Positions 6,579-15,424 of a DNA stretch of 64,000 nucleotides are shown piece after piece. Source of the DNA: UBA1563 sp041671545 (GTDB taxonomy: Bacteria; Bacteroidota; Ignavibacteria; Ignavibacteriales; Ignavibacteriaceae); assembly GCA_041671545.1 (NCBI GenBank), contig JBAZBI010000018.1, positions 9,793 through 73,792 on the forward strand. Reading direction: 5' to 3'. Below the pieces are notes generated by a model. The model was not told the origin of the DNA and did no database searches. It was given only the letters and a program-made list of their open reading frames with translations. The position numbers and the translations under genes are program-made. Numbering within the stretch: position 1 is the first letter of the stretch; every line of letters starts with the position of its first letter.

Positions 6579-7841
6579 ATGGATAAAGTAAATAAAGAAC
6601 AATTATCTAAGCTATTTGGAATAAAGATATTTGATCTGGTCGATCAACAAAGAAAAGAGTTGAATGAACAGACAAACAAATTTGCTCAGAATAACATATT
6701 ATCTTCTGGGATTGCAATACATGCAAGAATTGAATTGTTCAAAAAACATTTAAAAGAATTATGTGAAAAGCGGATTGAGTCTTATTTCGAAATTTTAGAA
6801 GAAGATCTTTTTATCAATGATAAGTTAAAAAATGATTTAGTTGAAGATTTACAAAATTACATTACTAGTTATATAAAAAGTAAGAATAGTAGTCTTAACG
6901 CTGCGATGCTGTCATCTGGACAAAAATCCGGTAGCTCTATAATTTTGGCACATGCTTCGGAATTGAGTAACTCTCTAGGTAGAGTTATGTCATACGCTAT
7001 TGATGCCCTTCATCAAAAAACAAATAAACATAATTTTGCTTACCAGAAAAACAAGAAGAAAAAATTCCTTGAGGAATATGAAGAACTTGAGATGCATCAA
7101 AATGTTATTATTTCTTCAATTATTGAAGCACATAGAAGTTTACCAGTAGAAAAGAGAGTGGAATTTTTTGTGACTATAGATTCTGGCGGTACTTCGATGT
7201 TACATCCATCTTTCCTAAATGGTTTTCAAGATGTTTCTATTGTCGATCTTAAAATGATGGATTCAGTTGGCTATATAAAAATTGATAGTTCAAACAGTCC
7301 GCATGTAAATTTTTCATTTAATCCCACAATGAAGGGAATAAAATATTACGAATTTATGAAACAAAATTATGTCGATTCATTTCAGCACGTTGATTCTGAA
7401 GTCATAGATTATTTGTATAGTTCAAACTTTCCGATTAAGTATCAAAATGCTTTTGCAAAATGGAAAGAAGCCGAAAATTTGTTGTGGAAAGCAGAAAATC
7501 AAATCAATTATTCAACGATTGGTCATTTATGCCGTGAATCCGTTCAAGAATTTATTGATGTATTAATTATCCAATATAATCTAGTTGAACAATATCCCGA
7601 TAAGACTAAAACGAAAACAAGGTTTGATGGTATTCTTGGTTATAATAGAGATAAAATTGGAAAGACAGTATTGAAATTTCTAACAGCATATAATGATTAT
7701 TGGTATAATTTAATTGACATTATTCAGAGACAAGAACATTCGGGATTAAAAGAAGGTGAAAAATTGGGTTTTGAAGATGCAAGACGTGTTGTTTTTCATA
7801 CAGCCATATTGTTTTATGAAATAAATAAAATTATTAGATAA
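6579..7841 (+). CDS. Hypothetical cytosolic protein, 420 residues
   Basis: I do not recognise a named family. The protein has no signal peptide or membrane segment and is rich in Lys, Asn and Ile. Residues 1-100 are predicted mainly helical and charged. The middle (about 195-270) has beta-type hydrophobic patterning with D-S-G-G-T and Y-I-K-I-D. The last 130 residues are helical and end in H-S-G-L-K-E-G-E-K-L, then D-A-R-R-V-V-F-H-T-A, a tail of the HEPN-like or otherwise conserved-hypothetical kind. The coding DNA is visibly more AT-rich than the housekeeping region and the gene stands alone, which fits an accessory, perhaps acquired, gene. A role in defence is possible but nothing here proves it. 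Confidence 0.75.
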   Translation: MDKVNKEQLSKLFGIKIFDLVDQQRKELNEQTNKFAQNNILSSGIAIHARIELFKKHLKELCEKRIESYFEILEEDLFINDKLKNDLVEDLQNYITSYIKSKNSSLNAAMLSSGQKSGSSIILAHASELSNSLGRVMSYAIDALHQKTNKHNFAYQKNKKKKFLEEYEELEMHQNVIISSIIEAHRSLPVEKRVEFFVTIDSGGTSMLHPSFLNGFQDVSIVDLKMMDSVGYIKIDSSNSPHVNFSFNPTMKGIKYYEFMKQNYVDSFQHVDSEVIDYLYSSNFPIKYQNAFAKWKEAENLLWKAENQINYSTIGHLCRESVQEFIDVLIIQYNLVEQYPDKTKTKTRFDGILGYNRDKIGKTVLKFLTAYNDYWYNLIDIIQRQEHSGLKEGEKLGFEDARRVVFHTAILFYEINKIIR

Positions 7842-7975
7842 CGGATAATGTTTAAATAATTAAGCAACACTTTGTAAAAGAAAAATGTGAAGAGAAATTT
7901 TAATTCAGTTATAAGACAGAGGCTTAGTAAGACTAGACACACCGCTTATTAGTGTTAAGAAAGGAGTTCTAAAAT

Positions 7976-8407
7976 ATGAAGACTATAATTCGAAATATTT
8001 TTTTGTGTTTCACAATTTCTGTTTTCATCATAAGTTGTGAGCACAGCACATCAACGCAAACAGGTAGTGATCTGCTCCATGGTTCATGGCAATGGGTTAA
8101 AACGGAAGGGGGATACTTCGGCACGGGAGGACCCAATAACACACCGGAAGCAGCCGGCTATACTATAAGAAAAATTTTCAAACCGGAGGGAATAGCTCAG
8201 TTTTTCAAGAATGATACATTGACCAATCAATCCAAATATTCTGTAATTAAGGATACATCCCACTCTCAAGAAATCAATTTACTCCACCTTGATGGGAATG
8301 ATAACTATCTCGACCAGCAAATCGATTTTCGTGGAAGTGATTCATTAATATTAAGCGATAACGCAATTGACGGCTTTTACTTTTTTTATATTAGAATAAA
8401 AAATTAG
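7976..8407 (+). CDS. Small lipoprotein of unknown function
   Basis: A 143-residue lipoprotein. The N-terminal signal ends in a lipobox (F-I-I-S-C, Cys21), followed by a Ser/Thr-rich linker. The mature part starts with L-L-H-G-S-W-Q-W-V, the opening strand common in small beta-barrel lipoproteins of Bacteroidota (lipocalin-like), and continues with alternating strands. A strong AAAGGAG ribosome site precedes the ATG. No partner gene is evident; the next gene is a separate secreted protein 84 bases on. Confidence 0.75.
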   Translation: MKTIIRNIFLCFTISVFIISCEHSTSTQTGSDLLHGSWQWVKTEGGYFGTGGPNNTPEAAGYTIRKIFKPEGIAQFFKNDTLTNQSKYSVIKDTSHSQEINLLHLDGNDNYLDQQIDFRGSDSLILSDNAIDGFYFFYIRIKN

Positions 8408-8491
8408 ATTACACTATTTAAAAAATTCAAAGTCCAATTTTGCGAAAAGGTTGACATTAATAAAATCCATTATAAAAAACGAGAAGATATC

Positions 8492-10666
8492 GTGAAAAAG
8501 TTATGCTTATTGTTTTTGCTCTATGTTCTCATTCCGTCCTGTTTACTCTACTCTCAAAATCCTGAGTGGATTAATTATTATAACTTTTCTCCATCTGTAA
8601 ATGCTGTAGCTATCGAAGGAGAAATTGTTTGGGCTGGTGGAGAGTTCGGTTTAACCAAAGTTAATTCGGTGACTGGTGAAAAAACAATCTATGACAGAGC
8701 GACTTCCGGTTTGCAGGACAGCTATGTTCGAGCTGTACTCATTGATAAAAATGGTAATAAATGGGCGGGAACAGGATCAGTCTGGGGTGGCTTAACAAAA
8801 TTTGACGGACGTGTTTGGACACAATTTGTTAAATCAAATTCTGGTATTCCTGCGGACTACGTAAATACTCTTGCCCTTGATAGCAGCGGAATTATTTGGA
8901 TCGGGACTTCGGATGGTTTAGGTAAATTCGACGGAAAAACTTGGGTAACTTATAAATCCTCAAATTCCGGATTACCTTATTATGCCGTAAATACGATTGC
9001 CATAGACGCAAACCAAGATAAATGGATCGGAACCAATGAAGGCTTAGCCAAATTCGATGGCAATACTTGGACTGTGTACAAAACCTCAAACTCCGGGTTG
9101 CCAAGTAACACAATACAGGCTATAGCCTTTGATAGAGAGGGCAATAAATGGATTGGGACTAAATATGGCGGTTTGGCAAAATTTGATGGGACTAATTGGA
9201 CAGTCTATACAATATCAAATTCTGGATTATGGAGTAATTCTATTTCTTCGATCGCTGTAGATCCAAAAGGGAATAAATGGATTGGAACAGATTATGGATT
9301 GTCAAAGTTTGATGGAACATCTTGGACGTTATTTAAACCGAGTGACTCTGGGTTGCCATCCAATAAAATAAATTCAATTTGCTTTGATTCTGAAGGCAAT
9401 AAATGGATTGGGACTGGTGGAACTTTTTGCGATGTCAGTCTTGCGAAATTTGATGAAATATCTTGGAAGGCGTATAATCTTTCAAATTCCGGATTACCTC
9501 GCGGAGACATTTCATCTCTTGCAATCGATTCTGCTGGAAATAAATGGATAGGATGTTATGACTTTTGGGGTGGATTAGTAAAATTTGATGGAACTACATG
9601 GACGTTATACAATACTGCCAATTCAGGACTACCATCAAATTATATTAATGATATTGCTATAGATAAGAACGGCAATATTTGGGTCGGTACTTCTATGGGT
9701 TTAGCCAAATTTGATGGAACCATTTGGACTGTTTATAATGTTGATAACTCTCCAATACCTAATCACGAAATCTATCATCTTCATATTGATAAAACAGGAA
9801 ATATTTGGATGAGCACTGATGATTTTTTAGTCAAATTTAATGGAAATTCTTGGGCTGTATTCAGTTCGCAGAATTCTGGTTATTCGGTTTTACAGATTAG
9901 GTCAATTACCACCGACTATGATGGTAAACTATGGATAGGGACTTATCGGGGATTATTAAGTTTTGATGGAATAACGTGGACGAGCTATACTACTTCAAAT
10001 TCTGCTTTGCCTTTTGATTGGATTGATGATGTAGTGCTAGATGGCAAAGGAAATATTTGGATGGGTAGTGCAATTGGTTCAGGTATAGCTAAATTTGATG
10101 GAACTATCGGGAAGCTATATAATCCATTAACCTCAGGCATACAGAATAGATGGGTTAACGCTCTACTTATTGATAATAATGGAACTAAATGGCTCGGGAC
10201 TAAAGGAGGAGTGATAAAATTTGATGACAATAAATGGACACAATATAGCACAGCAAATTCGCATATAATCGATGATGATGTAAGATCTCTTACTTTCGAT
10301 GGAAAAGGAAATCTTTGGGCTGGAACTCACGGCGGGTTGTCGGTTTATCGAGCTGGTGCGAATCTCCCAAACGGGATAACAAAGAATACGAATATCCAAA
10401 TAACTAAATATGCCCTTTCCCAGAATTATCCCAACCCGTTTAACCCAAGTACTGTTATAGAATATAATGTGCCGAAGGAATCGCACATAAAAATTATAGT
10501 GTATGATCTACTCGGAAGAGAAATTCAAAAACTCGTGGATGAGAAAAAGTCGGTTGGCAGTTATAAAGTTGAGTTTGATGGTAGAGGTTTGCCAAGTGGA
10601 ATCTATTTATGCAGGCTTCAAACAAATGAATACAGTGAAACAAGAAAACTACTTTTAATGAAATAG
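8492..10666 (+). CDS. T9SS-secreted two-component-regulator-type propeller protein
   Basis: A 724-residue secreted protein starting at GTG. Residues 1-22 form a signal peptide ending in L-Y-S-Q. Residues 30-625 hold about 14 repeats of roughly 42 residues with the Reg_prop signature G-N-x-W-I-G-T-x-x-G-L-x-K-F-D-G-x-x-W-T-x-Y followed by S-N-S-G-L-P; these build one or two seven-bladed beta-propellers. Residues 637-724 are the type IX sorting domain (Q-N-Y-P-N-P-F-N-P-S-T, D-L-L-G-R-E, G-I-Y and the final L-L-L-M-K). Unlike the hybrid sensors in which these repeats are best known, there is no transmembrane helix, Y_Y_Y or kinase domain, so this is a free secreted propeller with a likely binding role. 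Confidence 0.92.
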   Translation: MKKLCLLFLLYVLIPSCLLYSQNPEWINYYNFSPSVNAVAIEGEIVWAGGEFGLTKVNSVTGEKTIYDRATSGLQDSYVRAVLIDKNGNKWAGTGSVWGGLTKFDGRVWTQFVKSNSGIPADYVNTLALDSSGIIWIGTSDGLGKFDGKTWVTYKSSNSGLPYYAVNTIAIDANQDKWIGTNEGLAKFDGNTWTVYKTSNSGLPSNTIQAIAFDREGNKWIGTKYGGLAKFDGTNWTVYTISNSGLWSNSISSIAVDPKGNKWIGTDYGLSKFDGTSWTLFKPSDSGLPSNKINSICFDSEGNKWIGTGGTFCDVSLAKFDEISWKAYNLSNSGLPRGDISSLAIDSAGNKWIGCYDFWGGLVKFDGTTWTLYNTANSGLPSNYINDIAIDKNGNIWVGTSMGLAKFDGTIWTVYNVDNSPIPNHEIYHLHIDKTGNIWMSTDDFLVKFNGNSWAVFSSQNSGYSVLQIRSITTDYDGKLWIGTYRGLLSFDGITWTSYTTSNSALPFDWIDDVVLDGKGNIWMGSAIGSGIAKFDGTIGKLYNPLTSGIQNRWVNALLIDNNGTKWLGTKGGVIKFDDNKWTQYSTANSHIIDDDVRSLTFDGKGNLWAGTHGGLSVYRAGANLPNGITKNTNIQITKYALSQNYPNPFNPSTVIEYNVPKESHIKIIVYDLLGREIQKLVDEKKSVGSYKVEFDGRGLPSGIYLCRLQTNEYSETRKLLLMK

Positions 10667-10822
10667 TTTCAAATATTTATGTTAGGAGTAACTCATATTA
10701 CTTAAAACTTGTAATTGAATTGCCTCGGCATTCAGAAATTGTGAGATATTCAAATAAAACGGTCTTCCATAGGAAGATAAATTGAAACGGTTGAGATACA
10801 GATCAACTTTTTTCTTTAACTC

Positions 10823-10836
10823 CTCGATTAATCGAG
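10823..10836. repeat. 14-bp perfect palindrome upstream of the toroid protein
   Basis: CTCGATTAATCGAG is a perfect palindrome. A second pair of arms, ATCAACT at 10802-10808 and AGTTGAT at 10835-10841, can form an alternative hairpin. It lies 30 bases before the ATG at 10867, where an operator could act. Confidence 0.4.
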
Positions 10837-10866
10837 TTGATGATTTATTATATCAGGATTAAAAAA

Positions 10867-11787
10867 ATGAAAGATGAGAGTATAATTAATTGGTTACTTG
10901 AGGGAGATGTTTCTATTCAATACCAGGTATATCGCGATTTGCTTTCCGAAGATCGCGAAGATTTAAGAAACAGAATTGCTACGGAAGGATGGGGTAAGAA
11001 ATTTTTATCTTTTCAAGATGAAAATGGACATTGGGGAAGAAAATTTTATCAGCCTAAATGGACTTCCACCCATTATACTTTACTTGATCTTAAAAATCTT
11101 GGCATTTCACCTGCGAATCCTAGAATTAGAAAAACCATTCTTATGCTGTTGGATGAGGAAAAAGGTGAAGATGGAGGGATAAATCCCTCACATGAGATAA
11201 AAGAGAGTGACGTTTGTTTAAATGGAATGTTTCTAAATTATGCTGCATACTTTAATTCAGATGAAAGCAAACTTAAATCAATTATTGATTTTATCCTTTT
11301 GCAAAAAATGGAGGATGGAGGTTTTAATTGCAGATTTAATAGATCAGGGGCAAGGCATAGTTCACTTCACTCAACATTGTCGGTGCTTGAAGGCATTCGG
11401 GAATATTCGATAAACGGTTATGGTTACCGGTTGCCGGAATTAAAGAAGGTTGAAAAAACTTCAAGAGAATTTATTCTGAGCCACCGGCTTTATTTTTCGC
11501 ATCGAACTAATGAAATAATAAGTAAAAGCTTTTTAAAATTGTCTTATCCATCAAGGTGGAAATATGACATCTTGCGAGCGCTGGATTATTTTAGATCAGC
11601 AGAAATTCCTTTTGACGAAAGAATGAAACCGGCGGTTGATGTGTTATTAAAGAAAAGAAAGGAGAACAATTACTGGTTACTGCAAGCAAATCATCCGGGA
11701 CAAACTCATTTTGATATGGAAGATGTTGGCAAACCAAGTCATTGGAACACTTTACGCGCACTGAGAGTGTTAAGGCATTTTAGTTAA
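10867..11787 (+). CDS. Alpha/alpha-toroid (prenyltransferase/squalene-oxidase-like) protein
   Basis: A 306-residue soluble protein with repeated helix pairs and glycine-rich turns of the kind found in terpenoid-cyclase/prenyltransferase toroids: G-H-W-G-R near 55, E-D-G-G-I-N-P near 105 and E-D-G-G-F-N-C near 145, each followed by a helix. It lacks the D-x-D-D or D-x-D-T-A catalytic motifs of cyclases, so it is better read as a repeat-fold protein of unknown substrate. The frame runs up to 10837, but AGGA eight bases before the ATG at 10867 favours the shorter form. Its neighbours do not suggest a pathway. Confidence 0.75.
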   Translation: MKDESIINWLLEGDVSIQYQVYRDLLSEDREDLRNRIATEGWGKKFLSFQDENGHWGRKFYQPKWTSTHYTLLDLKNLGISPANPRIRKTILMLLDEEKGEDGGINPSHEIKESDVCLNGMFLNYAAYFNSDESKLKSIIDFILLQKMEDGGFNCRFNRSGARHSSLHSTLSVLEGIREYSINGYGYRLPELKKVEKTSREFILSHRLYFSHRTNEIISKSFLKLSYPSRWKYDILRALDYFRSAEIPFDERMKPAVDVLLKKRKENNYWLLQANHPGQTHFDMEDVGKPSHWNTLRALRVLRHFS

Positions 11788-11876
11788 CCTGAGAATGAAA
11801 AATTTTCGAGTATAAAATTGGAATTGACTGAAAAAAATATCCGGCGTAATTTTATTTCATCATTTAGGAGATACCG

Positions 11877-13412
11877 GTGTTAAAATTAAAATTCATGTTA
11901 ACAATTTTTCTATTGTTGTGTAATCTTTTATTTGCGCAAAAGTCTTTAGACAGTTTAATGTACTCTTATCAGCAAAAGTTTTGGAGCGAAAAGGAATATG
12001 TTTTTGTCCAAGGAAGGTTGTGCGATTCTTTTAGTATCGAATTAAATAACATATATGAAGTCTGGAAGAAAAATCCAAAATTTATTGTGAAGTATGAGGA
12101 TCAGCTTGATTCTACCGATCTGACAAAGCATTTGAGTTTTTGGGGTCCGGCCAAATCTTATAAATATTTGGAAAAATATTTACCATCCGCATTAACATTA
12201 ACCGAGAATGGATTTAAACTTGGTTCGTATTTGTTCAGTGACTCGATGGACGCTATCAATCTAATTTCGTCTGAGGGAAACCGGAGATTTCAGCTTGGCA
12301 ATTCTTTTGAGGGAATAAAAACATTGTGGACAACTTTCCAGGATATCAGCCAATATTTTGTTATGCAAAATTACGCGATAACCCATCACGGATTTCTAAC
12401 CGATAATAAGTTTGATGTAGAACGCAATTATAATGTTGTCGCTTTACGAAACAAACAATTGAAGAAATATGAGACGAAGTATTATTCGTTTTTTTATGAT
12501 CAGCAAATTTTCAGCAAAAATCAAAACGTAGATAGTCTCTTTTTATTCGAAGACGCGAAACTTGATGATGTGATAAAACGATTACACTTTAATTCTCCCC
12601 AACGAAAAATTGAATGTTATCTTTATAAAGATTTGGAACAGAAGTATTACATGTCCGCAACTCCCGGATTTGGTAATCCTTTCCCGAAAGCATTTCAAAA
12701 TCATTCCATCGGTTTTGGACCCGCGGAACACGAAAGCATACACGTCCTATTCGGAAACGCATCAACAATATTCTCGGAGGGAATTGTCGGGTATTATTAT
12801 TCAACTAAAGACAGTATGGAATGGAAAAAGAATAAGTCGATTGTTTCTCAGCATCACGATTTTTCGATGAAAGATTTTCTTAACAATTCTAACAACTTTA
12901 ATTTTTCGCAACTGTCTTATGCAGCTTCAGCGCATTTTGCAAAATACTTGATTGATACTTACGGATTAGAAAAGTTTAACTCCGCCGCATCGTTCCAAGA
13001 TATGAGTAAAGGATTTAGGGAAACTTATAATAAATCTCTTGATGAAATTATTGAAGGTTGGAATGCATATTTTCAAAACAACAAAGTCGAATTGGGTGCA
13101 GAAAGAGAGATCGTATTTAAAATAATTGCGAACACTATTCCCGACACTTCCGCAATTTATATTGTTGGAGATAATGATCTTCTTGGTATGTGGAATGCCG
13201 GTTCCATAAAACTATTAAAACAAAATGATGGAAGTTGGACAAGAAAATTTATTTTTGCCGAAGGGACAATCCTTAATTATAAAATTACTCGTGGAAGCTG
13301 GGATACGGAAGCATTGGATGAAAAAGGAAATGTACCGCCTAATTCTGTTCTTGAAGTAAAGGGAAACGAAACGATCGTCATCGCTGTTAAAAAATGGAAA
13401 GATTTGAATTGA
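11877..13412 (+). CDS. Secreted HExxH peptidase with C-terminal CBM20-like domain
   Basis: A 511-residue exported protein starting at GTG, six bases after AGGAG. The signal peptide ends in L-L-F-A-Q near residue 21. The centre carries a clan-MA zinc site: His285-Glu286-Ser-Ile-His289, with Glu301 in S-E-G-I-V-G-Y twelve residues on, the gluzincin arrangement of the peptidase-MA-like family. Residues 410-505 resemble a starch-binding CBM20 module (D-T-S-A-I-Y-I-V-G-D-N-D-L-L-G-M-W-N, then Y-K-I-T-R-G-S-W-D-T-E). The combination suggests a protease held on glucan or a related surface. The next gene begins 26 bases after its stop. Catalysis and ligand are inferred from motifs only. Confidence 0.82.
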   Translation: MLKLKFMLTIFLLLCNLLFAQKSLDSLMYSYQQKFWSEKEYVFVQGRLCDSFSIELNNIYEVWKKNPKFIVKYEDQLDSTDLTKHLSFWGPAKSYKYLEKYLPSALTLTENGFKLGSYLFSDSMDAINLISSEGNRRFQLGNSFEGIKTLWTTFQDISQYFVMQNYAITHHGFLTDNKFDVERNYNVVALRNKQLKKYETKYYSFFYDQQIFSKNQNVDSLFLFEDAKLDDVIKRLHFNSPQRKIECYLYKDLEQKYYMSATPGFGNPFPKAFQNHSIGFGPAEHESIHVLFGNASTIFSEGIVGYYYSTKDSMEWKKNKSIVSQHHDFSMKDFLNNSNNFNFSQLSYAASAHFAKYLIDTYGLEKFNSAASFQDMSKGFRETYNKSLDEIIEGWNAYFQNNKVELGAEREIVFKIIANTIPDTSAIYIVGDNDLLGMWNAGSIKLLKQNDGSWTRKFIFAEGTILNYKITRGSWDTEALDEKGNVPPNSVLEVKGNETIVIAVKKWKDLN

Positions 13413-13438
13413 AAATAATTTTTGAATGGAGTTTTGCG

Positions 13439-14170
13439 ATGAGAAGTTTAACGGGACTTGTTGTTTTTCTTCTGCTATCTTTTAGCTTATTAGCAGAAAA
13501 TAATTTTCAAACCGATGTGATAAAAACATCCGCCGGTGATCTTAAAATAACTTTTGTAGGGCATGCTTCTTTAATATTTGAATTTAACAAACGGATAATT
13601 TATGTCGATCCCGTTAGCAAGTATGCCGATTATTCTAAATTACCGAAAGCGGATTTGATTTTAATTACTCACGAGCATGGCGATCATCTTGATTCCAAAG
13701 CGATTGAATTAATTAAAAAAGATGGTACAAAATTATTCTGCAACGAGTCATCATTTCCAACAGTGGCGGGCGGTTCTGTTTTAAAGAACGGTGAAACAGC
13801 TTCATACAAAGGAATAAAGATTTTAGCAGTTCCGGCCTATAACATTGTCAATAAAAGAGAAAACGGGGAGCTATTCCATCCTGAAGGAATCGGAAACGGT
13901 TATGTGCTTACGTTTGCAAACGTAAAAGTTTACATCGCCGGTGATACCGAAAACATCCCGGAGATGAGAAATCTTAGAAATATTGATATCGCTTTTCTGC
14001 CGATGAATCTACCATACACCATGACTCCTGTAATGGTTGCAGATGCTGTTAAAATGTTTAATCCAAAAATTCTTTATCCATATCACACCGGAAATACAGA
14101 AGTGAATGAATTAGTTAAACTTCTAAAAGGTAAAAAAGATTGTGAAGTAAGAATTAGAAAAATGAAGTAG
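13439..14170 (+). CDS. Exported metallo-beta-lactamase-fold hydrolase
   Basis: A 243-residue protein with an N-terminal signal peptide (L-V-V-F-L-L-L-S-F-S-L-L-A) followed by an MBL domain of the UlaG-like branch. The metal motif is T-H-E-H-G-D-H-L-D near residue 85, with later ligands in A-G-D-T-E and P-Y-H-T-G. The substrate is unknown; family members cleave phosphodiester, lactone or phosphonate bonds. The frame is open to a TTG at 13394 that overlaps the preceding gene; GGAG with seven-base spacing before the ATG at 13439 and the signal peptide fix the start. Probably cotranscribed with the HExxH peptidase gene. Confidence 0.88.
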   Translation: MRSLTGLVVFLLLSFSLLAENNFQTDVIKTSAGDLKITFVGHASLIFEFNKRIIYVDPVSKYADYSKLPKADLILITHEHGDHLDSKAIELIKKDGTKLFCNESSFPTVAGGSVLKNGETASYKGIKILAVPAYNIVNKRENGELFHPEGIGNGYVLTFANVKVYIAGDTENIPEMRNLRNIDIAFLPMNLPYTMTPVMVADAVKMFNPKILYPYHTGNTEVNELVKLLKGKKDCEVRIRKMK

Positions 14171-14189
14171 AATTATTGATACCCGTGAT

Positions 14190-14216
14190 ACCGTAAACCA
14201 TTTATGGTTACGCGGT
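14190..14216. terminator. Hairpin between convergent genes
   Basis: ACCGTAAACCA and TGGTTACGCGGT form an imperfect stem around a TTTA-type loop, 20 bases after the stop of the MBL gene. It has no clear T-tract, so it is only a possible terminator. Confidence 0.35.
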
Positions 14217-14247
14217 GCTGTTTGTGTAATTAGTAATATAAAATCAA

Positions 14248-14269
14248 AGCGCAGACTGAAGTCCGCGCT
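14248..14269. repeat. REP-like palindrome
   Basis: AGCGCAGAC-TGAA-GTCCGCGCT is a 9-bp stem with one mismatch and a TGAA loop, much more GC-rich than its surroundings. It resembles REP-like palindromes scattered through many genomes. Further copies were not seen in this window. Confidence 0.5.
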
Positions 14270-14322
14270 ACGAAATTCTAACTAATAAAAGATATTGGCA
14301 CAAAGTGTCTTAGTAAGAAATC

Positions 14323-15366
14323 CTAAACCGTTGCAGTTTCAACAGCAAAAAGTTTTGTAAACTCTTTACCGCTTCTCTTTTCCCAATTCTTTTTGTGGTA
14401 TCCGTAACCGGCAATAAGTGGCATTGCAAGAGTAGCTTCAGCGAAAACCATTTGTTCATAAGTTGTTTCAACTTTTCCCCATGAGCTTGCTTCTTTCAGA
14501 GTAGAACCGGAAAGTCCGCCGTCTCTTTCATCGGCAACGGTAATTTGAACTGCGTATTTGTGCATCGGCGCATCTTCTTGAAGAAGATCAGCGGCAACAA
14601 CAATGTCTTGTGTAAAGTTTTTTGGAACGCCGCCACCGATCATAAAGATACCGGTATCTTTGCTTGCTAATTTAATTTTAGTCAGCTCAAGAAAATCTTT
14701 TGCAGAATCAAGTGAAACGTGTTTCTCCGGATTTTTTGTTTGGTGCATTACAAATCCGAATCCGGCGGAGCAATCTGAGAAAGCCGGAACAAAAATCGGA
14801 ACATTCTTTTTGTATGCTGCGTAGATAACCGAATCATCAACTTTTGGTCCGCCGTTGTTATCTAAAAATTTTCCGAATTCGTATAGCAATTCGCGTGATG
14901 AATAAGGACGCGGTTCTAAACTATCTAAAATCTTTCCGGTTGTTTCATCACAGATGCGGAGTTCTTCTTCATCAATGTATGTATCATAAATTCTGTCAAT
15001 CATCAAATCGCGGAGTTCGTTGTCATCGCTTGCAGGTGTTCCGAGATAATGTTTAAAGCCAAGCGCTTCAAAAAAATCCTGGTCAACCATAACTGCGCCG
15101 GTAGAAACGATGGCATCAACCATGTTGTTCATAATCATATCGTACACAATTTTCTTTAAGCCTGCGCTGAACAAACTTCCGGCAAGTGTAAGAATTACGG
15201 TACAGTCTTCATCGTTCAACATCATATCATAAATTTTTGATGCGCGGTGAAGATTTCGTGATTGAAAAGCCATGCTTTCCATCGCATCAACAAGCGGAAC
15301 AACATTATGTTGTTTCATGTCAAAGTGCTGGATCGTCTTTTTTAAATAATCGGTTTTATTACTCAT
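14323..15366 (-). CDS. Deoxyhypusine-synthase-family enzyme, likely homospermidine-type synthase
   Basis: A 347-residue NAD-dependent aminobutyl transferase of the deoxyhypusine synthase family. The lysine that carries the aminobutyl group in the human enzyme is kept as Lys298 in S-S-W-G-K, and the preceding G-G-L-S-G and G-G-G-V-P-K-N-F-T loops align with the active site. Bacteria normally lack eIF5A, and bacterial members are thought to use putrescine as acceptor to make homospermidine or to act on other amines. The AguA/AguB putrescine route 10 kb away fits that. The frame extends to 15447, but GAGG before the ATG at 15366 and the promoter element at 15399-15406 support the shorter protein. 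Confidence 0.88.
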   Translation of the reverse strand: MSNKTDYLKKTIQHFDMKQHNVVPLVDAMESMAFQSRNLHRASKIYDMMLNDEDCTVILTLAGSLFSAGLKKIVYDMIMNNMVDAIVSTGAVMVDQDFFEALGFKHYLGTPASDDNELRDLMIDRIYDTYIDEEELRICDETTGKILDSLEPRPYSSRELLYEFGKFLDNNGGPKVDDSVIYAAYKKNVPIFVPAFSDCSAGFGFVMHQTKNPEKHVSLDSAKDFLELTKIKLASKDTGIFMIGGGVPKNFTQDIVVAADLLQEDAPMHKYAVQITVADERDGGLSGSTLKEASSWGKVETTYEQMVFAEATLAMPLIAGYGYHKKNWEKRSGKEFTKLFAVETATV

Positions 15367-15398
15367 TTTTTTCCTCGTGAAATTAAGTTTTTGGTTTG

Positions 15399-15406
15399 CA
15401 AAGATA
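15399..15406 (-). promoter_or_regulatory. Bacteroidota-type -7 promoter element for the DHS-like gene
   Basis: On the minus strand the sequence reads TATCTTTG, an exact TAnnTTTG match, 32 bases before the ATG at 15366. It lies in the 58-base gap after the acetyltransferase gene, so the DHS-like gene probably has its own promoter. Confidence 0.45.
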
Positions 15407-15424
15407 CGGCAAAAAAAGAAATAT

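Noticed and set aside
14171..14322. Possible tRNA or small RNA between convergent genes
   Set aside because: The hairpins present do not form a cloverleaf and no T-loop GTTCGA-type motif occurs; better read as terminator and REP-like palindrome.
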